The notes below the pieces were generated by a model. That model saw only the letters and a program-made list of their open reading frames with translations, was not told the origin of the DNA and made no database searches. Shown one piece after another: positions 24,446 to 34,072 of a stretch of 64,000 nt of DNA; the first letter of the stretch is position 1, and each line of letters begins with the position of its first letter. The DNA is from Cladopsammia gracilis (taxonomy: Eukaryota; Cnidaria; Anthozoa; Scleractinia; Dendrophylliidae). A program made the translations under genes and the position numbers. The DNA lies in assembly GCA_022457155.1 (NCBI GenBank), contig JAJGOT010000169.1, positions 728,501 through 792,500 on the forward strand. Reading direction: 5' to 3'.

Positions 24446-27400
24446 TCCTAAGGTCATGAGAATTAAATGGTATGATCACCCAAGACAAGTTCTCTTGATA
24501 TTTTAACAACTTCCCCCCACTACTGCTATTATAGATGCATTCAAACTTGTTAGCTCCAAAATTATATCAGAATACCCCTGAGGTACAATATTATATATAG
24601 GGTGGTGGTGGCGGCATGGATCTACACACAGAAAACCATGTCCTATTTCAGATCAAATTAATAATTTATTTGATCATGATTCTCTTTGCAGAGAAAAAGC
24701 AAAGAAAGCACTGTGGTTTGTCGAAACCTACGGGCTTGTTCCCCTGTCTCTCACAATGGAAGGTGCAACTGGTCAAGAGGTTGATATAAACCTAAATGAT
24801 GACAAAAATCAAGGTTATGAGCAATACATGTACATGGCATGTTGTTTTGATGTTATTAGTTCATATACCTAATTGTGCAATTTGGGTATGCTTCGGCAAC
24901 ATATCAGGTGAGTTTGGTCGAGCCATGGTTCATATTTTGACTCAACTACTTTCGCGTATCTAAGTATGATTTCATAAAAAATATTGGGTATGAATCGAGC
25001 AGGAAAGTGGATACAAATCATTTCGGTCGAAATTAAAGGTCTGTAGATCTGATAGAGAGTCTGATTGGTTGATTCAGAATTTGGCTACAGTTAACAAAGA
25101 TATGTACATGTATCAAACACTGCATCATACAAGTTTTCTGCTTATCAACTTTGCCTTTGAAATTCATGGTCAGCTTCTGAAATTTGAAGCTAATAGTTTC
25201 AAGACCTTTCAGAAAAAGTTGTGAGACGCAATGTTTGAAGGATATTACATTAACTTACCTCTTTTTTTGCCCTAACAGACAAAGCAAACAACAGCTATGA
25301 AAGACTTGATGAAGAAGGAAAAGAGAAAGTGAAGACAATTCTTTACATAATGGACCGCTTCTCAATCTCTCTTGAGGGATATCGCGAGCTTACTCAGGTT
25401 GACAAGTCCCTACCAAGAACTCACCTTGTAGAAAGCTGCACAAAGTCCATGGACGGCGAGTGAGATGTCAAAAGAACTCCGGGAACAGCCCCAGGTGCTG
25501 AATTACCTTTCAAGAGTCTCCTTGAGAGAGAAATTAGAGAACATGTGAGTAATCCTATCATTTCCTCTAGATAGCCCACATATTGAACTTAAAAATAACC
25601 CCACATCATGTTAATTTTCTGCATTTTGCTAACACATCCTTGTTTTCAAATGAAATACAGAATTTCACATAACTTGTTTTACAAAATTTTATTTAAAAAT
25701 CAATTCCCATATTTTTACTGTCTAAAAATTTTTGTCTTTGTATTTTCTTGCAGCTCAAGAACAGCAATGATCAAGTTATCAAGATAAAGATTTCAGGAGA
25801 TGGGGCAAAAATGTCCCATAGCAGCAATCTGTTTGTTTGTTCATTTTCATTACTGGAGGATAGACAATGCTGTCTGTCAAGTTCAGGTAAGAAAAATGTA
25901 GATAACTCAGAATAAGATGAAGGTGATTCGTACATAACATTGTATTATAAATAAAATTGAGAGTGACTCTTGCAAGTGGAAAGTTTTATTAAATTCAAGT
26001 TTCCAACATTTTTTTTTGAGAGTGACTCATACAAATTGGAATCAAGTCCTATAAAATGTAAGTTTCCTATAATGCCTATAATATTTATTTTATTCAAAAA
26101 CAGCAATAGAAATATTACAAAGGTCTAGAATTACTCAACCAAAATTAATGTATTTAATCACACTATAGCAGTGGTAAAGGGTAATGAGGAATATGAGACC
26201 CTGAAGTTCTCACTTTCAAATGTTATCAGTGATGTCAACACCCTGATAGATGACGCCCACATGATCATTGACGGAAAGGAGATTAAGCTAGAATTTTACC
26301 CTGGAGGAGACTACAAGGTGAGACTTGTTTCAGCTATAACAGTGTATGTAATAATATTAAATTATCATTGCCACACTTATTTTTTTTTCTTAAAATGAAA
26401 CAACATGGGATTTTATTTTTTGCTTGCTTATGTTTGAACAAATCGTCATTGCAAAGAAATTTCTTGATTAAATCTGGGCCTTGGGTTGACACTGTATTCA
26501 TATAGGAAAAATTCTTACTAAAAAAGAGTGTATCTTTATACTTGTCATGCAAGTGTGACTTAACGAAAAAGAGGTGAAAATGTTTTCCAAATTTTACTCA
26601 GGGAATTAATGATGACCATTAATATTTTTTTGACATTTCCTTCTAATAGCGATGGGAATGAAAAGAGCCACTTCTGACAACAGTTGTATTTGGTGTGCAA
26701 TTTACAAGAACGACAGGTGACCCCTCTTTTCGTGACCCCAAAAGTTCTATGCTTAAAGTGCCCCTGTGATCAAATTTTATAATTGTTTTTTTTTAAATTT
26801 GATCGCTGGGGCCCATTGTGTATGAAGGTCATGATTAGATGTCCATTGGAAGATTTACACGATTATAATGGCTGGGCTTGTACTTTTTTTATATTTCTAC
26901 GGATGTGACATGTCCAAGAACTGCCACCATTACGCCAGCCCTCCCATTGCAAGAAAAATGAGTCTTGACTGGCACAAGCAGCCTGGATGTCACAGCCAGC
27001 CATAGTGGATGTAGTGGATGAGCTGCATTTGATGCTACGAGTGTCTGATCGTCTTGAAGAAGGCCTAATTATGGACATAATTAAATGGGATGAGGAAAAT
27101 AAACCCTCTTAAACTTATTTCATTTTTCACACATCAACCTATCTGAAATTTTGTAACAGCTAAACTGTTCCTTGTGAAAACATATTTTAACACACCTATA
27201 ACGATATGTCTTTCAGGATGACAAAAAAGACAAACGACCAAAAGATAAAGACAGTATCCACCTCAAGGAGTTCCTGGCTACTGTGAAATCCTTGGGCATT
27301 TCATTCAATGTGTACCACAAAGATAAAAAGTGGGAATGGACATCTTTACTTGCAATTGGTAGCGAGAAACGAACTCTACTAAGGAAACTGCCTGAACAGT

Positions 27401-27967
27401 TCTACAAGTTCCTACCAGAGAACAAGGTTGAAGCCACAAAGAATCTTTGGATTGTAAGCATACAAATTTTCACCAAAATTTTAGTAAGAAAGAAGCCAAT
27501 GAAATATTAAATGCAGCTAAAATATACAGGTAGCCTTTGACTGCATAGATGTAAAACACTCATTCTTCTTTTCTATTTCTTTTTTCAGAATTTTAGAGAA
27601 CTTTTAGATTCTTTAAATGCCAAAATAACAGATGATGGGATGATAGAATTTGAGCTCAAGGACAAGAACATCGTTTTCTTTGTAGCAAGTAATCATTACA
27701 ATCAAGGATCAAGTCTTTTCTAAAATTAACTATTACTTTTTTGCAGGCATTAAATTGGGGTAAACAGATGGTCAACATGTATGGAATGGGACCTGGGTAC
27801 AAGCACACTGTCATAATCACACCATACATGCACATCCTCATCCATCACATCCCACACATGTTCAGAAGACATGGAAGCCTTGGAATGTTTAGTGGACAAG
27901 GTATTACTTTAGCTCTTTATTACCAGTGAGAGTCCAAAAGTGGATGAATGCAAGCAGGGGTCAATTT

Positions 27968-28075
27968 AATAACACTTTCACAAGTGTAATTTACAAGTGT
28001 AACTACTGTCTTCAACCTCGGAAACAATAACTAAACTTGTAAATTGCACTTGTAAAAGTTTTATTAAATTGAGCA
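27968..28075. repeat. Intronic MITE-like foldback
   Basis: About 38-bp inverted arms (TCAATTTAATAACACTTTCA / complement near 28035-28075), just before the last exon. Confidence 0.65.
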
Positions 28076-28359
28076 CAGGTTAATAATAAAAGAAATTTGA
28101 AGAACAACATATGCCATGAATAATACTACAAAACATTTTAACAACAGGTGTTGAGAAGAAGAATGACGATACTATCGATCTCAGACGTCCTTGGACAAGG
28201 GATTTTTTCGGCCTGCTTCACGGGCCGTTGGTTTCAGTCTGCGGTTAAAAAAATCTCGTCACGTGATGACATTTTTTGGCTCTGCGGTTTCAAAAATGTT
28301 GATCGCGTGACGCCATTCGGTTACTCGCGCCAAAAAGAAAACCGGCAAAGTGATCAAAG

Positions 28360-29436
28360 ATGTTGGGGAATAAAACCGGCCGAAGCTATCATCCAAGGAA
28401 AGCTTTGTCCAATGACATAAGAAGCGGAATAATAGATACCATAGTACAGGCTGGTGGCGACTTTACTACAGGTTTCTTTATGGGTAATTACAGTGATGTG
28501 GCAAGGAAATTTAACGTGAGCAGACAAACCGTTAAAAACGTCTGGGATAATTTTGTTGAAAGCGGAGAAAGTGGTCCTGGGGACAAGAAAGGGGCACAAA
28601 ATCCCCCACACTTGATGGGAACTGAATTGGAACTGATCGAGTTTTTGAAGCGAGATACGCCATCGATGCCCTTATCGAAGATTTACGATGTTGTAGAAAC
28701 TTACTGCGACGTTCCCGGTGGAACTTCGAAGGCTGCAATTAGCCGCGCCGTAAGGAAAAGAATGTCTTGCGGTCCAATGACTTGGAAGCGAACCTCGAAC
28801 TGCCCAGTGAACAAATTTTCTCCTGAAAATGTTGATTATTGCCAAGACTTCCTAAATTACATGTCTACTGTTGATCCTTGTAAAATAAAGTGCTTCGATG
28901 AGGCTGGCTTCAGAATGCCCGATGTTGCAAATCCACATTATGGGCACTCGGTTGTTGGTGAGCCATGTATTGATGTTCAAAGAAACATGGACTCACCGAA
29001 CGTGACACTTCAAGTCCTTGCTGGTGTGGAAGGAATACTATACGCTAATACAGTCGATGAGGGAACAACTACAATTGATTTTCTTGAGTTTTACAGAGAG
29101 GCATCAAATAGTTTTTTACCAAACGGGGAGCCAGTTCTTCGCTATGGCGATCACATCCTACTAGACAACCATGCGACCCATCACAATGAAGGAGGATATG
29201 CTCTGGGACGGTGGATGGACCAACAAGGAATTGAAGTTGTCTGTTTACCGACATACTCACCAGAATTTAATCCCATTGAGTTAGTTTTTAACAAAATGAA
29301 AATTGTAGCGAAACGGGAGAACATCCGCCGCTCTTTCTATCGAAATGTTCATGTTGGAGTGTACAGTTGTGTTGAACAAATAACGGATCAAGACATGCGG
29401 GGATTTTATAGGCACACGGAATACATCAATGTTTAA
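28360..29436 (+). CDS. IS630/Tc1/mariner transposase, DD37E
   Basis: 358 residues from ATG at 28360, inside the element. N-terminal helix-turn-helix at about 43-65 (YSDVARKFNVSRQTVKNVW), a second DNA-binding region to about 150, then the DDE_3 RNase-H fold: D180 (CFDEAGF), D269 (ILLDNHATHH), E307 (SPEFNPIELVF). There are 37 residues between the second D and E. The family cuts and pastes DNA into TA sites; the nuclease acts in the nucleus as a dimer on the TIRs. Length is normal (330-360). The frame is intact with all three catalytic residues, so it may be active. Poly-A signal AATAAA at about 29488. No introns. Confidence 0.9.
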   Translation: MLGNKTGRSYHPRKALSNDIRSGIIDTIVQAGGDFTTGFFMGNYSDVARKFNVSRQTVKNVWDNFVESGESGPGDKKGAQNPPHLMGTELELIEFLKRDTPSMPLSKIYDVVETYCDVPGGTSKAAISRAVRKRMSCGPMTWKRTSNCPVNKFSPENVDYCQDFLNYMSTVDPCKIKCFDEAGFRMPDVANPHYGHSVVGEPCIDVQRNMDSPNVTLQVLAGVEGILYANTVDEGTTTIDFLEFYREASNSFLPNGEPVLRYGDHILLDNHATHHNEGGYALGRWMDQQGIEVVCLPTYSPEFNPIELVFNKMKIVAKRENIRRSFYRNVHVGVYSCVEQITDQDMRGFYRHTEYINV

Positions 29437-29757
29437 TTTTTTGTACGAGTAATGTTTAGCCGACATGCAACTCAACTGTTTTCCCCAAATAAATGAAGTT
29501 CATCACTTTCCGCAAAAATTTACCCAGTACATAAGTTGCTCTTTGTTTACTGTTAAACAAAATGTGTAACAATGTAATGTAAAGGTTAAAGTTGTGTGTA
29601 GAGTTTAGACAAAAAGCCATTTCAATGCATGGCGAGAATTCAGCTCAGACTGCGTGGCACCAGCTGACAGTGAATGTTAGAATTCACATTCCTTTGCATT
29701 TATAGTGACATAATTTGAAAAGCTTAGTTATAATAAAAGTTGTTCTTTTGATCGAAG

Positions 29758-30437
29758 TCATTTGTTTCCTTTACGCCGCAATAACATGGTTAAAAATATC
29801 GAAAAATAGCAACATACAAAGCCGCCATGGCAATTAACTTCGAGTTTGCAAAACTCGACGGAACGGCACTGACCAAATTCACAGTTCAACCTGTTGTGGC
29901 CCTCCATGTGACAGTTTCCACACACGGGTTTGCGGGAACTTCTAGTGAATGTTGCAGAACTATCAGTCTTTGTGGAAGCCTTCCTCGTCAAAGTTGCCCG
30001 CAGCTGAGATACTCGTTCTTTCTGGTTGGCAACAGCTTTCTGTTTTTCCTGTAGAAATACCTGAAGCGCGGATTTGTATGTTTCAGACGTGTTGCATTCC
30101 GTGCAATGTAACTGTTTTCGAGGCGGTGGTGAACAAGGCCGTCGCTTCGGCGGATCCTTTACGATCTTTTCATCATGTACACCCTGTACTGGAGTGGCAG
30201 TGGCATCTACTCTAACTGAAAGTCTACATAAGTTTTCGCAGTTGTCTACGGGCCGTAGACACCTGGACGCGTCGGTCAGATCTTCGTCACAGGTCATGTT
30301 CACAAACGTGTCTTCACGTCGCGATACTGTACGCGGATCTCTCTTGCAGATTTCCCTTCAAAAAATGCACCGATTGTTTTTAATAGTGCATTGGCAAACT
30401 CGTGATGAGTTACACGGTGAACTGCTTCTTTAGTCAT
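29758..30437 (-). CDS. Accessory zinc-knuckle protein of the DD37E element (frameshifted)
   Basis: Two minus-strand frames overlap at 30300: a 45-residue ORF (30437-30300, MTKEAVHRVTHHEFANALLK start) and a frame from ATG 30297 to 29758. The second holds a basic/Pro segment, a coiled stretch (FLQEKQKAVANQKERV), and an exact CCHC knuckle CGNCHMEGHNRLNC (C-x2-C-x4-H-x4-C) followed by more Cys, ending basic. The two are either one protein with a 1-nt shift, a programmed frameshift, or two proteins. Convergent to the transposase, wholly inside the TIRs. CCHC knuckles bind single-stranded nucleic acid; a role in transposition is inference. Standard Tc1/mariner elements lack such a gene. Confidence 0.6.
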
Positions 30438-31020
30438 TCAAAGCATTTTACATCGCTCAAAGCCCTCGCCGTAAAAAACCTTAAATTGTACAACGGACAT
30501 GTTGGCGTGAAAATGAATTCACGGCCGTGGGAAGTTGAAATAAAGCATCACGTGATCAACATTTTGGAAACCGCAGAGCCAAAAAAATGTCATCACGTGA
30601 CGACATTTTTTTAACCGCAGACTGAAACCAACGGCCCGTGAAGCGGGCCGAAAAAAATCCCTTGTCCAAGGACGTCTGAGATCGATAGTATGAGGCGCTT
30701 TTTCTATCGAAATATCAACCGATGGGATGCGGCAACTAATTTGTTACTGGTGGAGAAGAGACAGGAGGTGCGGAGAGAGAAGGAACGAGAAAAGAGGAGC
30801 TATCAGAAAAGAGACAGGCAGTACTGGGAAGATGGTGGGAAGCAGGAGGCTGCAAGGAAGGTTTCTGTTGCTGACCTCATTGCCCTGCTTGAACAGCGAA
30901 CAGGGAATAGGGAATAAAGTTAACACAAGAACAAGAAAACAAGACATAATAAATGCTCTATTGTCCTCAGATACCCTGCCAAGGTCTGAGTAAACTTCAG
31001 TCAATTACACACAAACAAAA

Positions 31021-31044
31021 ACGGCTCCTTTAGGAGCCACCCAA
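31021..31044 (+). promoter_or_regulatory. Histone-type mRNA 3' stem-loop
   Basis: AACGGCTCCTTTAGGAGCCACCCA: 6-bp stem GGCTCC/GGAGCC, four-base loop TTTA, then ACCCA. This matches the metazoan replication-dependent histone 3' element bound by SLBP. No histone gene precedes it; it lies about 100 bp after the poly-A signal of the gene to its left and just before the viral block. Confidence 0.7.
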
Positions 31045-31226
31045 TCTATAAAAGTCAATAACCAACTTGTGAGTTTTAAACTGTACAATAAATAATTATT
31101 ACAGTAATAAAATATTATATTACATTTACTGTGCCTCATATAAAAGGTATGGGGATGCTTATCAGAAATTTTGAATTAAACTCATAAATGAAATCAACCT
31201 GCTAGACAAGACAGACGAACACTTCT

Positions 31227-31687
31227 TTGGCAAAAGAACTAAGAAACGTATACACTGGGCCCTATTCTGATTATAAACTAGCCATTGATACAAACTCACC
31301 ACTAGGGCAGATGACCATTTTCAAAGAATACCCGGAAGAGGTAAAACTAGACCGCGATCTGTCTGAATTACTCGGTATAAGTGCTAAATTGCTATGGCCA
31401 ACAACATTCGTCAAGCGTTTAACATCGCCAAGCATTTTATCCACTGCGATCTGGTTGATAAAGAACAAAACCTACTCAATGGTAAGCCTTCGACAGTCTT
31501 GGCTCGATTTGATCTTCGCGGAAAGCCATTTCAAAAGGTTTTTTATGAATTAACACAGCAGAACCTATTGTGTGACGTCTTGTCTGGCGATTATGTAAAC
31601 AGCATAACTCTATCTGTGAGGGATGAGAACAATGACCATTTTGATTTCAATAACATGCCTCTTGAATTTGTAATTGAGATAAATTAA
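31227..31687 (+). pseudogene. Putative viral minor structural protein, frameshifted
   Basis: First frame open from about 31200 through LDRDLSELLGIS (no ATG seen at the left edge). A second frame from about 31394 carries FIHCDLVDKEQNLLNGKPS and ends NSITLSVRDENNDHFDF...EIN at 31687. The passage between frames falls at about 31385-31430. The layout, an LLG block then h-x-CDLV, then a beta-rich tail with SI.(L/V)RD, resembles minor capsid-type proteins of Polinton-like and adintovirus-like elements. This rests on pattern memory, not a search. First gene of a plus-strand run: the next ATG is only 19 bp downstream. Endogenous and broken. Confidence 0.4.
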
Positions 31688-31706
31688 AATCTAATATATA
31701 CAAACC

Positions 31707-32353
31707 ATGAGCTCGGCTAATGTGTTGCCATCAGCTCCTGAATACAGCAAGACTCAATCACTTTACCCAGTCTTATCCAACGTTGAAGACTTTAGACTCA
31801 AGAAAATCTCTGACTTGCAAAAGGAGCTTGAGTCGGAGGCTCTAAGAAATACAAGCGAGCACACACCATTGTTCACGGAACCGCAGTAAGTTTTGGTTTC
31901 ATTTCTACAGGCTTGTCTTCAGCAACAATCGTCACAGCTCTGACCGGAGCCGGGCTCATAGCCAGCCCTGTTATTGCCGGCGTGGCAGCTATGACAGGTT
32001 TTTCAGCGGCCGGCCTCACTATGCTTAGCAAGCGGCTCGAGAAAAAAATCAGGAAACACGAAAAATTATACACACTCGCCCTTGCAAAACGAAACTCTAT
32101 CTTTGAGCTGGTTTCAAAAGCTCTAACTGACAAGAGTATCAGCGATTCAGAGTTCAAAATAGTCCTCCGTGAAGTGGAAAGGTATAACGAACTAAAGAAC
32201 GAAATACGCTCTGGTGAAACAAAGACCACCAAAGTAAACAAGGAAACTCAAACTCCAGATCTTGAAAAACTCAGAGGCGAGCTTCGCAAAGAAGTAAACG
32301 AAGAGTTTCAAAAAAACTCAATCGTCTTGCCGCTGTGTCCAAGTCAGATTTGA
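31707..32353 (+). pseudogene. Small viral-block protein with hydrophobic helices, frameshifted
   Basis: ATG at 31707 opens a 60-codon frame (Ser/Pro, then a coiled LQKELESEAL). A second frame, open from about 31855 (TIVHGTAVSFGF), continues with two hydrophobic stretches (IVTALTGAGLIASPVIAGVA, then FSAAGLTML) and a long charged helix KHEKLYTLALAKRNSIFELV, stop at 32353. A 1-nt shift near 31,850-31,870 separates them. The Gly/Ala membrane pair plus helical tail recurs in uncharacterised proteins of invertebrate viral-like elements; function unknown, perhaps membrane or virion associated. Followed directly by a hairpin at 32355. Confidence 0.4.
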
Positions 32354-32354
32354 A

Positions 32355-32377
32355 AGAGTAAACTCGGGTTTTACTCT
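32355..32377 (+). terminator. Hairpin directly after a viral-block stop codon
   Basis: AGAGTAAA-CTCGGG-TTTTACTCT begins 2 nt after the TGA at 32351-32353. Palindromic 3' ends of mRNAs are known in giant viruses; here the role is inference. Confidence 0.4.
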
Positions 32378-32526
32378 ACAAATCTTGAGGGAAAAAGCCC
32401 ACCACACACCAAACATACATAACTGAATGATGCATCATCCACCTTCTGATTGGTTAAAAAAATCATACGACACCGGAAATCACGGGGGAACCCCCCAATT
32501 GAAAAAACAATTTGTGATGTATAAAC

Positions 32527-33198
32527 ATGACTGACTTCGCCGCACGGCTCAATGAACTTGACAAAGAACACAAATTTGCCATCCTTCGCTCGCTATACAG
32601 CATCAGCGATTACAGAAAAGAAATACACCGCTTGTGCCTGCCGGAAAAACTTAATCATATCTACGAAGATATGGGGTTTGCAGAGATGGGGAAACAATAC
32701 CTACAAGAACATTATAACAACATGCAGCGTGAACATTGGACCCGAAGATTCCTGTCTTGTTATACTTGTGATGGCTCATTTTTGCGATCAATCGATTCTT
32801 GTGAACTTTATTGCAAAAACTGTGGTCGCGTGGAAGTGCTAGATGATGATGCTCCGGCATATACGGATCAAAACATTTTTCACAAGCCAAGGCAAAGGCA
32901 GTTGGCGCGATGTTATGCGTTTGGCTATGCTTTGACCCGGCTTAACAATAAGCTCAAATTGGTGCCTGTGAAACTGACTCTAGATCAAATCAATGAGACG
33001 AAACGAATCTTCAAATTTATACAAGCTCGGCTTCCGAGAATCTCTTATACATTTGTGATATACAAAATCCTGGACATTACAATACCACTTGAAGCCTCGC
33101 AACGATTGCTTGTAAAGTACATAAGAGAACAGATGTCAAACAATATGATAATTAAAAACGAACATTTATGGGACAATGCTTTCCGAGATCTGGAGTAA
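32527..33198 (+). CDS. VLTF3-like viral late transcription factor
   Basis: Intact frame from ATG 32527, 223 residues. A zinc ribbon is visible: CYTC at about residues 78-81 and CKNCG at about 96-100, followed by a helical domain with KLTLDQINETKRIFKFIQAR, FVIYKILDI, LLVKYIREQ and the ending NEHLWDNAFRDLE. The zinc ribbon plus a helical tail closing in a Trp-containing helix is the plan of VLTF3 proteins of nucleocytoplasmic large DNA viruses and Polinton-like relatives, which direct late transcription. The 3' end overlaps the opposite-strand gene by 46 bp, typical of compact viral genomes. The only undamaged gene of the block. Alternative: a zinc-ribbon protein of another family. Confidence 0.5.
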   Translation: MTDFAARLNELDKEHKFAILRSLYSISDYRKEIHRLCLPEKLNHIYEDMGFAEMGKQYLQEHYNNMQREHWTRRFLSCYTCDGSFLRSIDSCELYCKNCGRVEVLDDDAPAYTDQNIFHKPRQRQLARCYAFGYALTRLNNKLKLVPVKLTLDQINETKRIFKFIQARLPRISYTFVIYKILDITIPLEASQRLLVKYIREQMSNNMIIKNEHLWDNAFRDLE

Positions 33199-34072
33199 GC
33201 GTTGCCGCTTTCTCATTCAGAAAGGCTTCCAACAAGGCACTGTCATCGCCGATGTTGTCTTCAAAAGTTTCACCAGGTATGGCTTTGTTAAGTTGTTTTT
33301 GGTTTGATAAATTTTCATCTATTTTTTTTCGAAGACTTGCTAAGTTCTCGTGAAAGCGCGTGTCGTCACGCACTGATTTTTGCGATGCTCCACTTGGCTG
33401 TTGGTCGAGGAACTTCAGAGTGCTCGGCTATTTTTTTGCGAAGACTTGCCAAGTTCTTGTGAAAGCGCTCGACCTTCGGTTGAATACTGTTCAAGAACCC
33501 CTCGTGCTTTACAATTTGGAGTTCTGTTGCATCCAGCAATTTCCATGCAAACAATGCAACCGGTCTAGGACCCTCATCTGAAGCAAGGAAAGCCTTTTTC
33601 ATTCTGATGTAACGCAAAAACTCTTCGTCTTCGTATTCTTTGCTGAACGACATTCTGACCGCGCCATAAGAACACCATAAGTCTTTCTCGGCTACTGAAG
33701 CCATTATTTGCTCAAACGTTGGCGTTTGTTTAAGAGCACCAATGTCAATAAGTTCGGCTTGATTGCGTGTTAGCTTGTGTTTTGAAAACAAATAACAGAT
33801 GCCCAGGCGAGCGCTGTGTGCCCTTTTGTCTTGTAAATATTTCCACCGTTTAAAAGATTATTATGATTCAAACTTGGCTCTATCGGTTGTAGAGAGCATA
33901 TTCTGAAGTAAGAATCAACAAAAAGGCCTTTGTTGACCATAGATCCGCTCAAAGCAAGGCCAGTTTGTAGCTGGGTTGTATAATAACGAGGAACTCGAGA
34001 CATAGCTATTTTCCGCTTGAAAGGACACTTGAACTCCAAAAGAATTAAAGTGTTTTCTTTGTCTAGATAATA

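Larger units (their letters stand above)
28172..30688 (+). mobile_element. Complete Tc1/mariner-superfamily element (DD37E) with two genes
   Basis: 2,517 bp with terminal inverted repeats of about 141 bp (28172-28312 and 30547-30688), ends CTATCGATCTCAGACGTCC, several mismatches only. Flanked by TA at 28170-28171 and 30689-30690. Each repeat carries TCACGTGA palindromes and the GC-rich hairpin GGCC..GGGCC. It encodes a transposase (28360-29436, +) and a convergent zinc-knuckle protein (30437-29758, -). The host exon reads in phase through the single TA target (GAT ATG). Tight TIRs and an intact transposase suggest a fairly recent insertion. Confidence 0.92.
23173..30917 (+). pseudogene. Multi-exon gene of an uncharacterised family, last exon split by a transposon
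   Basis: Plus-strand exons by GT-AG and phase: about 23173-23460 (coiled, ...LISENQELRHELEG), 23913-24046, 24692-24812, 25280-25543, 25755-25887, 26168-26316, 26650-26716, about 26900-27110, 27217-27453, 27589-about 27680, 27747-27899, and the last exon 28148-28170 plus 30690-30917. Motifs in order: REKAKKALWFVETYG, KIKISGDGAKMS, GNEEYETLKFSLSN, FYPGGDYK, NSCIWCAIYKNDR, VVDELHLMLRVSDRL, TPYMHILIHHIPHMF, GQG|VEKKNDD, FFYRNINRWDAATNLL. I associate this set with uncharacterised cnidarian/sponge proteins. D..D..E-like points (GDGAK, GGDYK, DELH) could mark an RNase-H-fold transposase relative; unproven. Lesions: TGA at 24014-24016 (CGA to TGA-like) and at 25461-25463, no clear donor near 27110, and the 2.5-kb insertion. 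Stop TAA 30915-30917 lies inside AATAAA (30913-30918). Confidence 0.6.
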
